Shown here piece by piece: positions 9,614-18,799 of a stretch of DNA of 64,000 nucleotides. The DNA comes from Frigoribacterium sp. VKM Ac-2836 (GTDB lineage: Bacteria; Actinomycetota; Actinomycetes; Actinomycetales; Microbacteriaceae): the NCBI RefSeq assembly GCF_013248995.1, contig NZ_JABRPK010000001.1, positions 558,001 through 622,000 on the forward strand, written 5' to 3'. Every line of letters begins with the position of its first letter. Position 1 is the first letter of the stretch. A program made the translations under genes and the position numbers. Below the pieces are notes generated by a model that saw nothing but the letters and a program-made list of their open reading frames with translations, did not search any database and was not told where the DNA came from.

Positions 9614-10768
9614 ATGGCGAGCACCGAGCCCACAGCGACCACCCGCCTCGACTCGGTCGACGCTTCGTCTCCCGAGGTGGCCAGGACGGTCGTGGTCGTC
9701 CTCTTCGGCGGTCGTTCCAGTGAGCACTCCATCAGCTGCGCCACGGCCGGGGGAGTCCTCTCGGCGATCGACCGCACCCGCTACGACGTGGTCCCCGTGG
9801 GCATCACGGTGGACGGCGCGTTCACCCTGCAGCCTGACGACGCGAAGCGGTTCGCGCTCGACGCCGAGACGTTGCCGACCGTCGAGGACAACGGCACGCG
9901 CATCCATTGGCCGGAGTCGTCCACCACCCGTGAGTTGACCGTCACCGACTCCGACGGCTCGACCCGTCTGCTGGGCGAGGTCGACGTGGTGTTCCCGATC
10001 CTCCACGGCCCGTTCGGCGAGGACGGCACGGTGCAGGGCCTGCTCGAGCTGACCGGCCTGCCCTACGTCGGGGCGGGCGTGCTCGCGTCGTCGCTCGGAA
10101 TGGACAAGCACTTCACCAAGACCGTGCTGCAGGCCGCCGGCCTGGCCGTCGCCCCGTGGCGCACCGTCCGTCGTCGCGACTGGGACGCCGAGCCCGAGCG
10201 GGTTGCCGGCGACGTCGAGGCGCTCGGTTACCCCCTGTTCGTGAAGCCCGCCCGAGCCGGGTCCAGCGTCGGGGTGTCGCGTGTCGATTCACCCACCGAG
10301 TTGGGCGCGGCCATGGCCAAGGCGTTCGTCGAGGACCACAAGGTGCTCGTCGAGTCCGCGGTCCTCGGCCGCGAGATCGAATGCGCCGTACTCGGTGGGC
10401 GGGACGGGGCGTCGCCGCGTACCTCGGTCGCGGGCGAGATCGTCCTGGCGAGCGATGCCTTCTACGACTTCGAGTCGAAGTACCTCGGTGCCCCCGGGGC
10501 CGACCTGGTCTGCCCCGCCGACCTCGCGCCCGACGAGCTGGCCGAGATGCAGCGGCTCGCCGCCCTGGCCTTCGAGGCCATCGACGGCACGGGCCTCGCC
10601 CGCGTCGACTTCTTCTTGACCGACGGCGGCTGGGTCATCAACGAGGTCAACACCATGCCCGGCTTCACGCCCATCTCGATGTTCCCTGCCTGCTGGCTCG
10701 CGAGCGGCCTCAGTTACCCCGAGCTGATCGACGAGCTGATCGCGCTCGGCCTCGAGACCGAGCGCTGA
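9614..10768 (+). CDS. ddl: D-alanine--D-alanine ligase
   Basis: The 384-residue ATP-grasp enzyme joins two D-alanines for peptidoglycan precursors. Visible signatures are LFGGRSSEHSIS at the N-terminus, HGPFGEDGTVQG in the middle and the C-terminal NEVNTMPGFTPISMFP that holds magnesium and the carboxylate. GAAAGG lies before the ATG. The first 30 residues are an extra Thr/Ser-rich leader. The 93 bp gap after gpsA holds a small CCCGCG-AAC-CGCGGG hairpin and may carry its own promoter. Confidence 0.95.
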   Translation: MASTEPTATTRLDSVDASSPEVARTVVVVLFGGRSSEHSISCATAGGVLSAIDRTRYDVVPVGITVDGAFTLQPDDAKRFALDAETLPTVEDNGTRIHWPESSTTRELTVTDSDGSTRLLGEVDVVFPILHGPFGEDGTVQGLLELTGLPYVGAGVLASSLGMDKHFTKTVLQAAGLAVAPWRTVRRRDWDAEPERVAGDVEALGYPLFVKPARAGSSVGVSRVDSPTELGAAMAKAFVEDHKVLVESAVLGREIECAVLGGRDGASPRTSVAGEIVLASDAFYDFESKYLGAPGADLVCPADLAPDELAEMQRLAALAFEAIDGTGLARVDFFLTDGGWVINEVNTMPGFTPISMFPACWLASGLSYPELIDELIALGLETER

Positions 10769-10830
10769 GCGTCCCTGCCCGGTGACCGGGCCGGTGGTGT
10801 GCAAGAAGCGAGCGCCAGGCCCCGGCAGCG

Positions 10831-11394
10831 CTAGGAGGTCGGGGTGGCGGAGGGCTCGTCGGCCGACCCGGCCGAGCCGGGCAGATCGCCCGCGCCGACG
10901 CACTTCTTGCCGTCGTTCGGCAGATAGCCGACCGCGTCGGCCAGGTCGCGCAGCACGTTGCCGCCGTTCGCCTTGGTGGTGTCGACGATCACCTGGACGC
11001 CGGGGTCCCGACCGTACGTGGTGAGGATCGAGGTCTCGGCGTCGTCCGGGTCCTGGTCGACCAGCCAGTCGACGCCCTGGATGTCGTAGCAGGGCAGGTC
11101 GGACACCGCGGGCGTCTCGACGCCGCAGTGCAGCAACACGCTCGTCGGCGAACCCCAGGCGCCGGTCGCCTGGGCATCGGTCTCGCGGCGGTCCTGCCCG
11201 TCGTCGACCACCTCGGGCAGGTGGACGGTGACCTGGGCGCAGGCCGGGTCGTTCGCCCCCGCGGCGGGCTGCATCGGGACGGCCTGCGCGCAGCCGACGA
11301 GCGTCGTCGCGAGGCCGGCCCCGACGAGCACGAGGGCCGAGGCGCGAAGGCGGGGACGGAGGCGCGCGGCGAGGCGCGAGGACGGGTTCGACAT
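10831..11394 (-). CDS. DUF3515-type lipoprotein
   Basis: The 187-residue protein has a lipoprotein signal with lipobox LVGC (cysteine at residue 35) after a hydrophobic stretch, so it is probably anchored to the outer face of the membrane. Six further cysteines (C52, C90, C102, C165 and others) suggest disulfides. It matches the actinobacterial DUF3515 family, often found near ddl and thiL; its function is unknown. The ATG at 11394 has no Shine-Dalgarno sequence but has a TAGCCT 7 bp upstream, pointing to a leaderless message. Confidence 0.8.
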   Translation of the reverse strand: MSNPSSRLAARLRPRLRASALVLVGAGLATTLVGCAQAVPMQPAAGANDPACAQVTVHLPEVVDDGQDRRETDAQATGAWGSPTSVLLHCGVETPAVSDLPCYDIQGVDWLVDQDPDDAETSILTTYGRDPGVQVIVDTTKANGGNVLRDLADAVGYLPNDGKKCVGAGDLPGSAGSADEPSATPTS

Positions 11395-11401
11395 CGCATC
11401 C

Positions 11402-11411
11402 AGGCTACCGT
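11402..11411. promoter_or_regulatory. Overlapping divergent -10 boxes (DUF3515 gene and thiL)
   Basis: The 10 bp AGGCTACCGT contains TAGCCT read leftward (11402-11407) and TACCGT read rightward (11406-11411), sharing the central TA. Each lies exactly 7 bp from the start codon of the gene it would serve (11394 and 11419). Confidence 0.55.
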
Positions 11412-11418
11412 TCAGCAC

Positions 11419-12438
11419 ATGGAACGACGCTCCACGGAACCCCGCCCGGACGACGCCGACACCGTCGAGGGCGTCGGTGAGCTCGCAACCCTCGCCCGCA
11501 TCCTGCCGCGTCTGCCCCGGGGCGACGACACGCTGCTCGGGCCGGGCGACGACGCCGCCGTGGTCGCCGCCCCCGACGCACGGTTCGTCGTGACGACCGA
11601 CCTCATGGTCCACGGGCCCGACTTCCGTCGTGCCTGGTCGACGCCCCACGACCTGGGGTGGAAGGCCGCGGCGTCGAACCTGTCGGACGTGGCGGCGATG
11701 GGTGCGCGGCCCACAGCCCTCGTCGTGGCCCTCGCCGTGCCCGGCGACACACCGGTGACCGACCTCGAGGACTTCGCGGACGGCCTGCGCGAGGGGTGCG
11801 CCGCCATGGCCCCGGGCACGGGTGTCGTCGGCGGCGACCTCTCGGTCTCGCCGACCTTCACCGTCGCGGTGACGGCGTTCGGCGATCTCGAAGGCCGGGC
11901 CCCGGTGCGACGGGACGGCGCTCGACCCGGTGACGTCGTGGCGGTCTCGGGGGCGCTCGGTCGGTCCGCGCGCGGACTCGACCTGCTGTTCCGCCTCGGG
12001 GTCGACCACGAGGGGGTGCCCGATGCCGCAGCCGCCCGTGCCCTCCGTGATCGAGACCCGGACGTGGGCTGGCACCTCGCGCCCACCCCGCCCGTGGCCG
12101 CAGGTCGCTCGGCAGCGCGTGCCGGTGCGACCGCGATGCTGGACCTCTCGGACGGGCTCGCCCTCGACGCCGGTCGCGTGGCACGCGCCAGTGGGGTCGT
12201 GATCGACCTGTCGGGCGCGGAACTGGGTGACGACCCGCGGCTCGCCCTCGGGGGAGGCGAGGACCACACGCTCTTCGCCACGTTCCCGCCCGACGTCTCG
12301 GTGCCCAGCGCCTTTCGCGTCGTCGGGACGGTCCGCGACCCGGCAGGAGGCGCGCCCCGCGTCACCGTCGACGGTTCCGACCTCGGCGAGGCCGGCGGGT
12401 GGGACCCGTACCGCCTGTGGTCGGGGGCGCAGGGCTGA
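11419..12438 (+). CDS. thiL: Thiamine-monophosphate kinase
   Basis: The 339-residue enzyme phosphorylates thiamine monophosphate to the diphosphate cofactor. Signatures include GPGDDAAVV near residue 41, the metal-binding TTDLMVHGPDFR, SNLSDVAAMGA and DLSDGLALDAGR, as in the PurM/ThiL fold. The ATG at 11419 is chosen because the protein then has normal length and a TACCGT -10 box lies 7 bp upstream. It is convergent with rsmD 30 bp downstream. Confidence 0.95.
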   Translation: MERRSTEPRPDDADTVEGVGELATLARILPRLPRGDDTLLGPGDDAAVVAAPDARFVVTTDLMVHGPDFRRAWSTPHDLGWKAAASNLSDVAAMGARPTALVVALAVPGDTPVTDLEDFADGLREGCAAMAPGTGVVGGDLSVSPTFTVAVTAFGDLEGRAPVRRDGARPGDVVAVSGALGRSARGLDLLFRLGVDHEGVPDAAAARALRDRDPDVGWHLAPTPPVAAGRSAARAGATAMLDLSDGLALDAGRVARASGVVIDLSGAELGDDPRLALGGGEDHTLFATFPPDVSVPSAFRVVGTVRDPAGGAPRVTVDGSDLGEAGGWDPYRLWSGAQG

Positions 12439-12468
12439 GAACCCGACCCGCGCCTCCTGTGGTCCGGC

Positions 12469-13044
12469 TCAGTCGCGCAGAGCGAACCAGACCGTCGTGT
12501 CGCCGTACTGCTTCTTCACGTCGAGGGTGAGACCGTCCGGCCAGCCCGGCTCGCCGTCTCGCGAGGCGCGCTCGACGACGACGAGGGCCTGCTCGTCGAG
12601 CGAGGGCAGCAGCGCGACGAGGTCGGCGGTGAGCTCGGCGGCGGACAGCTCGTAGGGCGGGTCGAAGAAGACCAGGTCGACGAGCGCCGAGCCTCCTTCG
12701 AGGTACGACCGCACGGGCTGACCGACCACGTCGACCCGCGGGGGAGTGCCCTGCGGCGGCCGGGGTGCCCGGGCCAGCACCGATTCGACGTTGCGGCGCA
12801 GCACCTTCGCCGCGGCCGGCGCCTTCTCGACGAGCACGACCGAGGCGGCCCCCCGCGACGCGGCCTCGAGCCCGAGTCCGCCCGTGCCGGCGTAGAGATC
12901 GAGCACACGCCTGCCCCGGATCTCGTCGCGTGCGTCGAGTGACGAGAACAACGCCTCGCGCACCCGGTCGCTCGTGGGCCGGGTGCCGACCTTGGGGACG
13001 ACGAGCGAGAGGTTGTCGGCGAAGCCGGAGATGATGCGGGACAT
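12469..13044 (-). CDS. rsmD: 16S rRNA (guanine(966)-N2)-methyltransferase
   Basis: The 191-residue protein has the SAM-binding DLYAGTGGLGLEA motif and the catalytic FFDPPYE motif of RsmD, which methylates G966 of 16S rRNA during 30S assembly. The frame is open further upstream to 13185, but the start MSRIISG at 13044 matches the family; MVDPMSR at 13056 is the alternative. It is divergent from the acyl-CoA dehydrogenase gene. Confidence 0.93.
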   Translation of the reverse strand: MSRIISGFADNLSLVVPKVGTRPTSDRVREALFSSLDARDEIRGRRVLDLYAGTGGLGLEAASRGAASVVLVEKAPAAAKVLRRNVESVLARAPRPPQGTPPRVDVVGQPVRSYLEGGSALVDLVFFDPPYELSAAELTADLVALLPSLDEQALVVVERASRDGEPGWPDGLTLDVKKQYGDTTVWFALRD

Positions 13045-13193
13045 GGGGTCAACCATGCCAGGTCGTCCCGGGTGGTCAGGCGCCCTCCGGTTCGAGCAAC
13101 TCGACAACGCATCGCCGTCGACGGCCGCGCCCGGTCGTCGGACCTGCACAACCGAATTGTCGACGACCGCGTCGGTCGACAGCATCGGATGCC

Positions 13194-14900
13194 ATGACCA
13201 GCGTTGATCGTACTGTGAGGCCCTCGTTCACCAAGTCGCTGTTCGCGGGGCGCATCGCCTCCGAGCTCGTCCTCCCGTACCCGGGGATGACCGTTGCCGA
13301 GAAGGCCCGGGTCGAGACGGTCTCCGCGTCCGCCCGCGAGGTGCTGGCCGGATACGACCCCCTGAAGGCCGAACGCGACGGGTGGATCGGTGACGACACG
13401 ATCCGTGAGCTCGGCGAGCGGGGCCTCATGGGGCTCTTCGTCTCCGAGGAGTACGGCGGCCTGGGGCTCGGCCAGAGCGCCTACTGCCGGGTCTACGAGG
13501 AGTTCGGACGGGTCGACGGCACCCTGGCCACCGTCATGGGGGTCCACCAGTCGATCGGCACCAAGCCGCTGCACCTCTACGGCACCGACGACCAGAAGGC
13601 CCGGTGGCTGCCCGACCTGGCGAGCGGGCGGAAGCTCGCCGCCTTCGTGCTCACCGAACCGAACGTGGGCAGCGACGCCTACGCGCTCGAGACCCGGGCC
13701 GAGAGACAGAGCGACGGCAGTTGGCTGCTCAACGGCGAGAAGCGGTGGATCGGGAACGGCGACAAGGACGTCCTGACGGTCTTCGCGCAGAGCGACCTCG
13801 GGCACGTCGCGTTGATCGTCGAGAAGGGCATGGAGGGGCTGAGCACCGGGCCGCGCTTCGAGACCCACGGCCTGAAGGCCAACCACCTCCAGCGCGTCCA
13901 CTTCAACGACGTCCGGGTGCCCGCGGAGAACCTCCTCGGCGAACCCGGCGACGGCTTCCGCATCGCGGTCAACACGCTCAACAACGGACGCATGTCGATG
14001 GGGACGGCCATCGCCGGCGGCATGAAGCGGTTCCTCGAGCTGAGCCTCGAGCACACGGAGGCGCGGCACCAGTTCGGCAGGCCGTTGGCCGACTTCGAGA
14101 TGGTGGGTGACAAGCTCGCCTGGATGACGCAGCAGATCTACGGGGTCGAGTCGATGTCGTACCTGACCACGGGGCTCGTCGACCGCGGTGACACCGACTT
14201 CGCACTGGAGTCCGCCCTGACCAAGGTCGCGGCGAGCGACACCGGGTGGTACGCCCTGAACCGGGCCGTGCAACTGCACGGCGGCGAGGCCTACATGGAG
14301 GGCCATCCGCTGTCGAAGGCGCTGCGTGACTTCCGCATCTTCCCGATCTTCGAAGGAGCCAACGACGTCCTGCGGGCGTTCGTCGCCCTGAACGGCCTCA
14401 AGACCCTGAGCGAAGAACTGCCCGACGTGGCCTCGCTGCGCCTCGGTGACCCGGGTCGGGCCCTGGGGGTGTTGGCACCGTACGTCGCGGGGCGCGTGCA
14501 GCGTCGCGTCCGTCCCGATCGACCGGTCGGGGTTCACCCGGCGCTCGCGAAGCAGGCCGCGGCACTCGGCGACCAGGTCTCCCGGTTGCGCGAGCGCACC
14601 GAGGGCGCCCTCCGTACGTACGGCAAGAAGGTGCAAGAGAAGCAGCTCGTCCAGAAGCGCCTCGCCGACGCGGCGAGCGGCATCTACGCGCAGACCGCCG
14701 TCCTGTCCCGCGCCACGGCGGCCCTGCAGGAGGCGCGGCCCGACTCCGACGCGGAGCGTCACCTGGCCGTCGGCTTCTGCAAGCAGTCCGCCCGCGCGGT
14801 GGGGCGACAGCTGAGGGCGCTCGAGGTGAACGACGACGGGCACGTGGCCGATCTCGCGAAGGCGACCCGCGCCTCCGGCCGGTACACCTTCTCGCTCTGA
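13194..14900 (+). CDS. Acyl-CoA dehydrogenase, long/very-long-chain type
   Basis: The 568-residue flavoprotein has the FAD/acyl-CoA contacts FVLTEPNVGSDA and GEKRWIGNG and the catalytic glutamate in IFEGANDVLRAFV. The extra C-terminal helical region of about 170 residues resembles the VLCAD/ACAD9 branch rather than the shorter 380-residue enzymes. It would carry out the first oxidation of fatty acyl-CoA; chain length is inferred only. It stands alone among housekeeping genes. The ATG at 13194 has no Shine-Dalgarno sequence; CAGCAT 8 bp upstream is a weak -10 candidate. Confidence 0.88.
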   Translation: MTSVDRTVRPSFTKSLFAGRIASELVLPYPGMTVAEKARVETVSASAREVLAGYDPLKAERDGWIGDDTIRELGERGLMGLFVSEEYGGLGLGQSAYCRVYEEFGRVDGTLATVMGVHQSIGTKPLHLYGTDDQKARWLPDLASGRKLAAFVLTEPNVGSDAYALETRAERQSDGSWLLNGEKRWIGNGDKDVLTVFAQSDLGHVALIVEKGMEGLSTGPRFETHGLKANHLQRVHFNDVRVPAENLLGEPGDGFRIAVNTLNNGRMSMGTAIAGGMKRFLELSLEHTEARHQFGRPLADFEMVGDKLAWMTQQIYGVESMSYLTTGLVDRGDTDFALESALTKVAASDTGWYALNRAVQLHGGEAYMEGHPLSKALRDFRIFPIFEGANDVLRAFVALNGLKTLSEELPDVASLRLGDPGRALGVLAPYVAGRVQRRVRPDRPVGVHPALAKQAAALGDQVSRLRERTEGALRTYGKKVQEKQLVQKRLADAASGIYAQTAVLSRATAALQEARPDSDAERHLAVGFCKQSARAVGRQLRALEVNDDGHVADLAKATRASGRYTFSL

Positions 14901-14951
14901 CCGGGTCCGATCCCGGGGCGGCCGGAAGGGGGCTCTGTCGGGGGCGGGCGC

Positions 14952-14957
14952 TAGCGT
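14952..14957 (+). promoter_or_regulatory. -10 box of recG (TAGCGT), leaderless spacing
   Basis: TAGCGT ends 7 bp before the GTG at 14965. It supports that GTG over the in-frame GTGs at 14956 and 14959, which would lie in or beside the box. Confidence 0.5.
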
Positions 14958-14964
14958 GGTGTCC

Positions 14965-17172
14965 GTGCCCGACTCACCTCTCGACGCGTCGCTGGCCGGG
15001 GCCCTCGGCGGCCGCACGGCCAGCGCCCTGCAGAAGGCCTTCGGCCTGCGCACGGTCGGCGACCTGCTGACGCACTTCCCGCGACGCTACGCTCGGCGGG
15101 GCGAGCTGACGGCACTCGACCAACTGCCGCTCGGCGAGTCCGTCACGATCGTCGCCCAGGTGCTCGACGTGCGAGAACGCACCATGCGCGCCCGGCGGGG
15201 GTCCATCCTCGAGGTGCGCATCGGCGACGGTCAGGGCATCCTCACGCTCACCTTCTTCAACCAGGCCTGGCGGGCGAAAGACCTGGTGCCCGGTGCACGC
15301 GGCATCTTCGCCGGCAAGGTCGGCGACTACCGGGGCCTGCGTCAGCTCGCGCACCCCGACTACGAACTCTTCGACGCCTCGCACGAGGCCGTCGCCGGGG
15401 TCGGCGACCAGCAGGCCCAGAAGTGGGCGAAGCAACCGATCCCGATCTACCCGGCCAGCGCCTCCGTGGCGTCCTGGCAGGTGCAGAAGTCGGTCGAGGT
15501 GCTGCTCGACGGCCTGCCGCCGATCGGGGACGCGGTGCCCGCGTCGGTCCGGTCCGAACTCGACCTGATGCCAGTGTCCGAGGCGTACGAGCGCATCCAC
15601 CGTCCCGAGACCGACCGCGACCACCTCACGGCGCGTGACACGCTCCGGTTCGACGAGGCCTTCGTGCTGCAGAGCGCCCTGCTGCAGCAGAGGGCTCTCG
15701 TTCGTCGGTCGGCGGCGACTCCCCGTCGTGCCGCGGCCGCCGGTCTGCTCGCCGCGTTCGACGCCGCCCTGCCCTTCGAGCGCACGGGCGACCAACGTCT
15801 CGTCGGTGACGAGATCACCCGCGACCTCGAGGCCGACGTGCCGATGAACCGCCTGGTGCAGGGTGAGGTCGGCTCGGGCAAGACGCTCGTGGCCCTCCGG
15901 GCCATGCTCGCGGTGGCCGAGAGCGGCGGCCAGTCGGCCCTGCTCGCCCCGACCGAGGTCCTCGCCGCTCAACATCTGCGGTCCATCACGGCCACGCTCG
16001 GGCCCGATCTGGCGGCCCGCCTCCGGCCGACCCTGCTCACCGGTCAGATGACGGTCGCGCAGCGCAAGAAGGCACTGCTCTCGATCGTCAGCGGCCAGGC
16101 GCAGATCGTCGTCGGCACCCATGCCCTGATCAGCGAGACCGTCGAGTTCTTCGACCTCGGTCTGGTGGTCGTCGACGAGCAGCACCGCTTCGGCGTCGAC
16201 CAGCGCGAGGCCCTGCGCAAGAAGGGCGCGACGCCGCCGCACGTGCTCGTCCTCACGGCGACGCCGATCCCGCGCACGGTGGCGATGACGGTGTTCGGCG
16301 ACCTCGACGTCTCGACCATCGCCGAGCTGCCGAAGGGCCGTCAACCGATCGAGTCGTTCGTCGTGCCCCTCGCCGACCACCCGACCTGGGGCGGACGCAT
16401 CTGGCAACGCTCGGCCGAAGAGGTGGCGAAGGGGCGACAGGTGTTCGTCGTCTGCCCCGCGATCGACGCGGTCACGGCCGAACCGGGCGATCCACCCGGC
16501 TCCGACCCGGCCCCCGGCGACGACCCGGGGGAGGGCGACTCCGACTCTCCCGCACCCGAGCGGGCGAGTGTCGAGGGCGTGATGGCGCGCGTGCCGACGA
16601 TCCCCGTGCTCGACGGCCTGCGCATCGAGGCCTTGCACGGCCGGATGTCCTCCGACGAGAAGGACGACGTCATGCGCCGCTTCGCGGCCGGTGACATCGA
16701 CGTACTCGTCGCGACGACGGTCATCGAGGTCGGGGTCGACGTCCCGAACGCCTCGACCATGGTCGTGCTCGACGCCGACCGCTTCGGCGTCTCGCAGCTG
16801 CACCAGTTGCGCGGCCGGGTCGGCCGAGGCGGCCACCCGGGGCTCTGCCTGTTGGTCACGCACGCGGCGGCCGACACGGTGGCCCGAGAGCGGGTCGACG
16901 CCGTCGCGGCGACCCTCGACGGCTTCGAGCTGGCGCAGGTCGACCTCGACCTGCGCCGCGAGGGCGACGTGCTCGGCAACCTGCAGTCGGGCGGCCGTTC
17001 GTCCCTGCGTCTGCTGCGGGTGGCTCGCGACGGCGACCTCATCGGTCTGGCTCGCGAGCACGCCGCCGAGCTGCTCGAGGCCGATCCACGTCTCGACGAT
17101 CACCCCGCCCTCGCTGCGGCCATCGCCCGTCGACTCGACGACCGGGGCCGTGAGGCCATGGGCAAGAACTGA
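14965..17172 (+). CDS. recG: ATP-dependent DNA helicase RecG
   Basis: The 735-residue superfamily 2 helicase remodels stalled forks and branched DNA. Order of parts: N-terminal wedge/OB fold with YARRGELT, Walker A GEVGSGKT, DExH box DEQHRFG, motif TATPIPRT, and C-terminal motifs including TTVIEVGVDVPNA and QLRGRVGRG. An acidic, Pro-rich insert of about 45 residues (roughly 16470-16560) splits the second helicase lobe. Start codon choice rests on the promoter spacing. Confidence 0.96.
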   Translation: MPDSPLDASLAGALGGRTASALQKAFGLRTVGDLLTHFPRRYARRGELTALDQLPLGESVTIVAQVLDVRERTMRARRGSILEVRIGDGQGILTLTFFNQAWRAKDLVPGARGIFAGKVGDYRGLRQLAHPDYELFDASHEAVAGVGDQQAQKWAKQPIPIYPASASVASWQVQKSVEVLLDGLPPIGDAVPASVRSELDLMPVSEAYERIHRPETDRDHLTARDTLRFDEAFVLQSALLQQRALVRRSAATPRRAAAAGLLAAFDAALPFERTGDQRLVGDEITRDLEADVPMNRLVQGEVGSGKTLVALRAMLAVAESGGQSALLAPTEVLAAQHLRSITATLGPDLAARLRPTLLTGQMTVAQRKKALLSIVSGQAQIVVGTHALISETVEFFDLGLVVVDEQHRFGVDQREALRKKGATPPHVLVLTATPIPRTVAMTVFGDLDVSTIAELPKGRQPIESFVVPLADHPTWGGRIWQRSAEEVAKGRQVFVVCPAIDAVTAEPGDPPGSDPAPGDDPGEGDSDSPAPERASVEGVMARVPTIPVLDGLRIEALHGRMSSDEKDDVMRRFAAGDIDVLVATTVIEVGVDVPNASTMVVLDADRFGVSQLHQLRGRVGRGGHPGLCLLVTHAAADTVARERVDAVAATLDGFELAQVDLDLRREGDVLGNLQSGGRSSLRLLRVARDGDLIGLAREHAAELLEADPRLDDHPALAAAIARRLDDRGREAMGKN

Positions 17173-17241
17173 GCGCGCCGTGGTGCGTGACGTGTCCTCG
17201 AACCGTCCGCCGTCCTGGGTGTCCGTCCGGGGTCGGCGGGA

Positions 17242-17247
17242 TACAGT
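17242..17247 (+). promoter_or_regulatory. -10 box of coaD (TACAGT), leaderless spacing
   Basis: TACAGT ends 6 bp before the ATG of coaD, and there is no Shine-Dalgarno sequence between them. Confidence 0.55.
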
Positions 17248-17253
17248 GACCGG

Positions 17254-17736
17254 ATGAGCAGGATCGCCGTCGTCCCGGGTTCGTTCGACCCCGTGACCCT
17301 CGGTCACGTCGACGTGATCGCCCGGGCCGCCAACATCTTCGACGAGGTCCACGTGCTCGTGGTGCACAATCCGGAGAAGAGCGCACTGCTGCCTCTGGCG
17401 CAGCGGGTCTCGTTGCTCACCGAGTCGCTGCGGGCCGCGGGGCTGCCCGAGACCGTCACGGTCCACAGCTGGAGCGTCGGGCTGCTCGTCGACTACTGCA
17501 CCGAGGTCGGGGCGAGTGTGCTCGTCAAGGGCATCCGGTCGCAGGTGGACGTCGCCTACGAGACCCCCATGGCGATCATGAACCGCAGCCTCGCCGGCGT
17601 CGAGACCGTGTTCCTGCTGCCCGATCCGGCCCATGCGCACGTGTCGAGCTCGCTCGTCCGGCAGGTGGCCTCACTCGGCGGCGACGTGTCGCCCTACGTG
17701 CCCGAGGCCGTCGCCGCCTACCTCAGCACCACCTGA
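17254..17736 (+). CDS. coaD: Phosphopantetheine adenylyltransferase
   Basis: The 160-residue enzyme adenylates 4'-phosphopantetheine in coenzyme A synthesis. The nucleotidyltransferase motif [10 protein letters not shown] and the later [13 protein letters not shown] are both intact, and the length is standard. The message appears leaderless from the TACAGT box. A new operon begins 29 bp downstream. Confidence 0.97.
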   Translation: MSRIAVVPGSFDPVTLGHVDVIARAANIFDEVHVLVVHNPEKSALLPLAQRVSLLTESLRAAGLPETVTVHSWSVGLLVDYCTEVGASVLVKGIRSQVDVAYETPMAIMNRSLAGVETVFLLPDPAHAHVSSSLVRQVASLGGDVSPYVPEAVAAYLSTT

Positions 17737-17765
17737 CCCCGATCCCACCCCACGAGGACGCCGCG

Positions 17766-18797
17766 ATGACCACGACCAACGACCCGACCGTCGAGCCCGC
17801 CGCCGTCCACGCGGCCGGTTCCTCGCCCACGATGTCGCTCGACGAGGTCCAGCAGCGCGCGAGGGGCATCCTCGAGGCCGTCGCCACCGTGATCGACGGC
17901 AAGGACGGTGCCATCTCGACGGCGCTCACCGTCCTCCTGGCCGAGGGGCACCTCCTCATCGAGGACGTCCCGGGCGTGGGCAAGACGCAGCTCGCCCGGG
18001 CCCTCGCCAAGGCCGTCGACGCGACCGTCACCCGCATCCAGTTCACCCCCGACCTGTTGCCGAGCGACATCACGGGCGTCTCGGTCTACGACCGGCAGAG
18101 CGGTGGGTTCGAGTTCAAGCCGGGCCCGGTCTTCGCGAACGTCGTCATCGGTGACGAGATCAACCGCGCCTCGCCGAAGACGCAGTCGGCCCTGCTCGAG
18201 AGCCTCGAAGAGCGCCAGGTGACGGTCGACGGCATCACCCATCCCTTGCCCTCGCCCTTCCTCGTGGTGGCCACGCAGAACCCGGTCGAGATGGAGGGCA
18301 CGTACAACCTGCCCGAGGCGCAGCGTGACCGGTTCATGGCCCGCATCTCGCTCGGCTACCCCGACGCGCTGAGCGAACTGCGCATGCTGCAGCAGCGCGA
18401 GCGCGTCAGCCCGCTCGACACCCTGCGTCCGCTCGTCTCCCTCGACGAGCTCACTCGCATGATCGCCGCCGTGCGGACGGTGTACACGGCGCAGGCGGTC
18501 GAAGAGTACGCGGTCCGCATCGTGCAGGCGACCCGGGTCCACCCCGACGTGAGACTCGGTGCCAGCCCCCGGGCGACCCTGCAGCTCATGAGGGCGGCCA
18601 AGTCCTGGGCCGCGCTCAACGGTCGTGGCTACGTGGTGCCGGACGACGTCGACGCCCTCAGCGGTCCCGTCCTCGGTCACCGGGTGATCCTCGCCGGTCG
18701 AGCCGGGGCGGGCGCCGTCTCGGCGGCCTACGACCTCGTCGCCGAGGTCGTCGCACAGACTCCCGTGCCGCTCGGCGACGCGACCGACGCGCGCTGA
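17766..18797 (+). CDS. MoxR-family AAA+ ATPase
   Basis: The 343-residue protein has Walker A GVGKTQLA, Walker B VVIGDEINRA and the family motif TQNPVEMEGTYNLPEAQ. MoxR ATPases act as chaperones for the maturation of other complexes. Here the DUF58 and transglutaminase-membrane genes follow, the common three-gene set, although its client is not established. GAGG lies before the ATG. Confidence 0.93.
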   Translation: MTTTNDPTVEPAAVHAAGSSPTMSLDEVQQRARGILEAVATVIDGKDGAISTALTVLLAEGHLLIEDVPGVGKTQLARALAKAVDATVTRIQFTPDLLPSDITGVSVYDRQSGGFEFKPGPVFANVVIGDEINRASPKTQSALLESLEERQVTVDGITHPLPSPFLVVATQNPVEMEGTYNLPEAQRDRFMARISLGYPDALSELRMLQQRERVSPLDTLRPLVSLDELTRMIAAVRTVYTAQAVEEYAVRIVQATRVHPDVRLGASPRATLQLMRAAKSWAALNGRGYVVPDDVDALSGPVLGHRVILAGRAGAGAVSAAYDLVAEVVAQTPVPLGDATDAR

Positions 18798-18799
18798 CC

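Noticed and set aside
14974-17640. An 888-codon open frame opposite recG and coaD
   Set aside because: It is an antisense shadow; both plus-strand genes have complete catalytic motifs.
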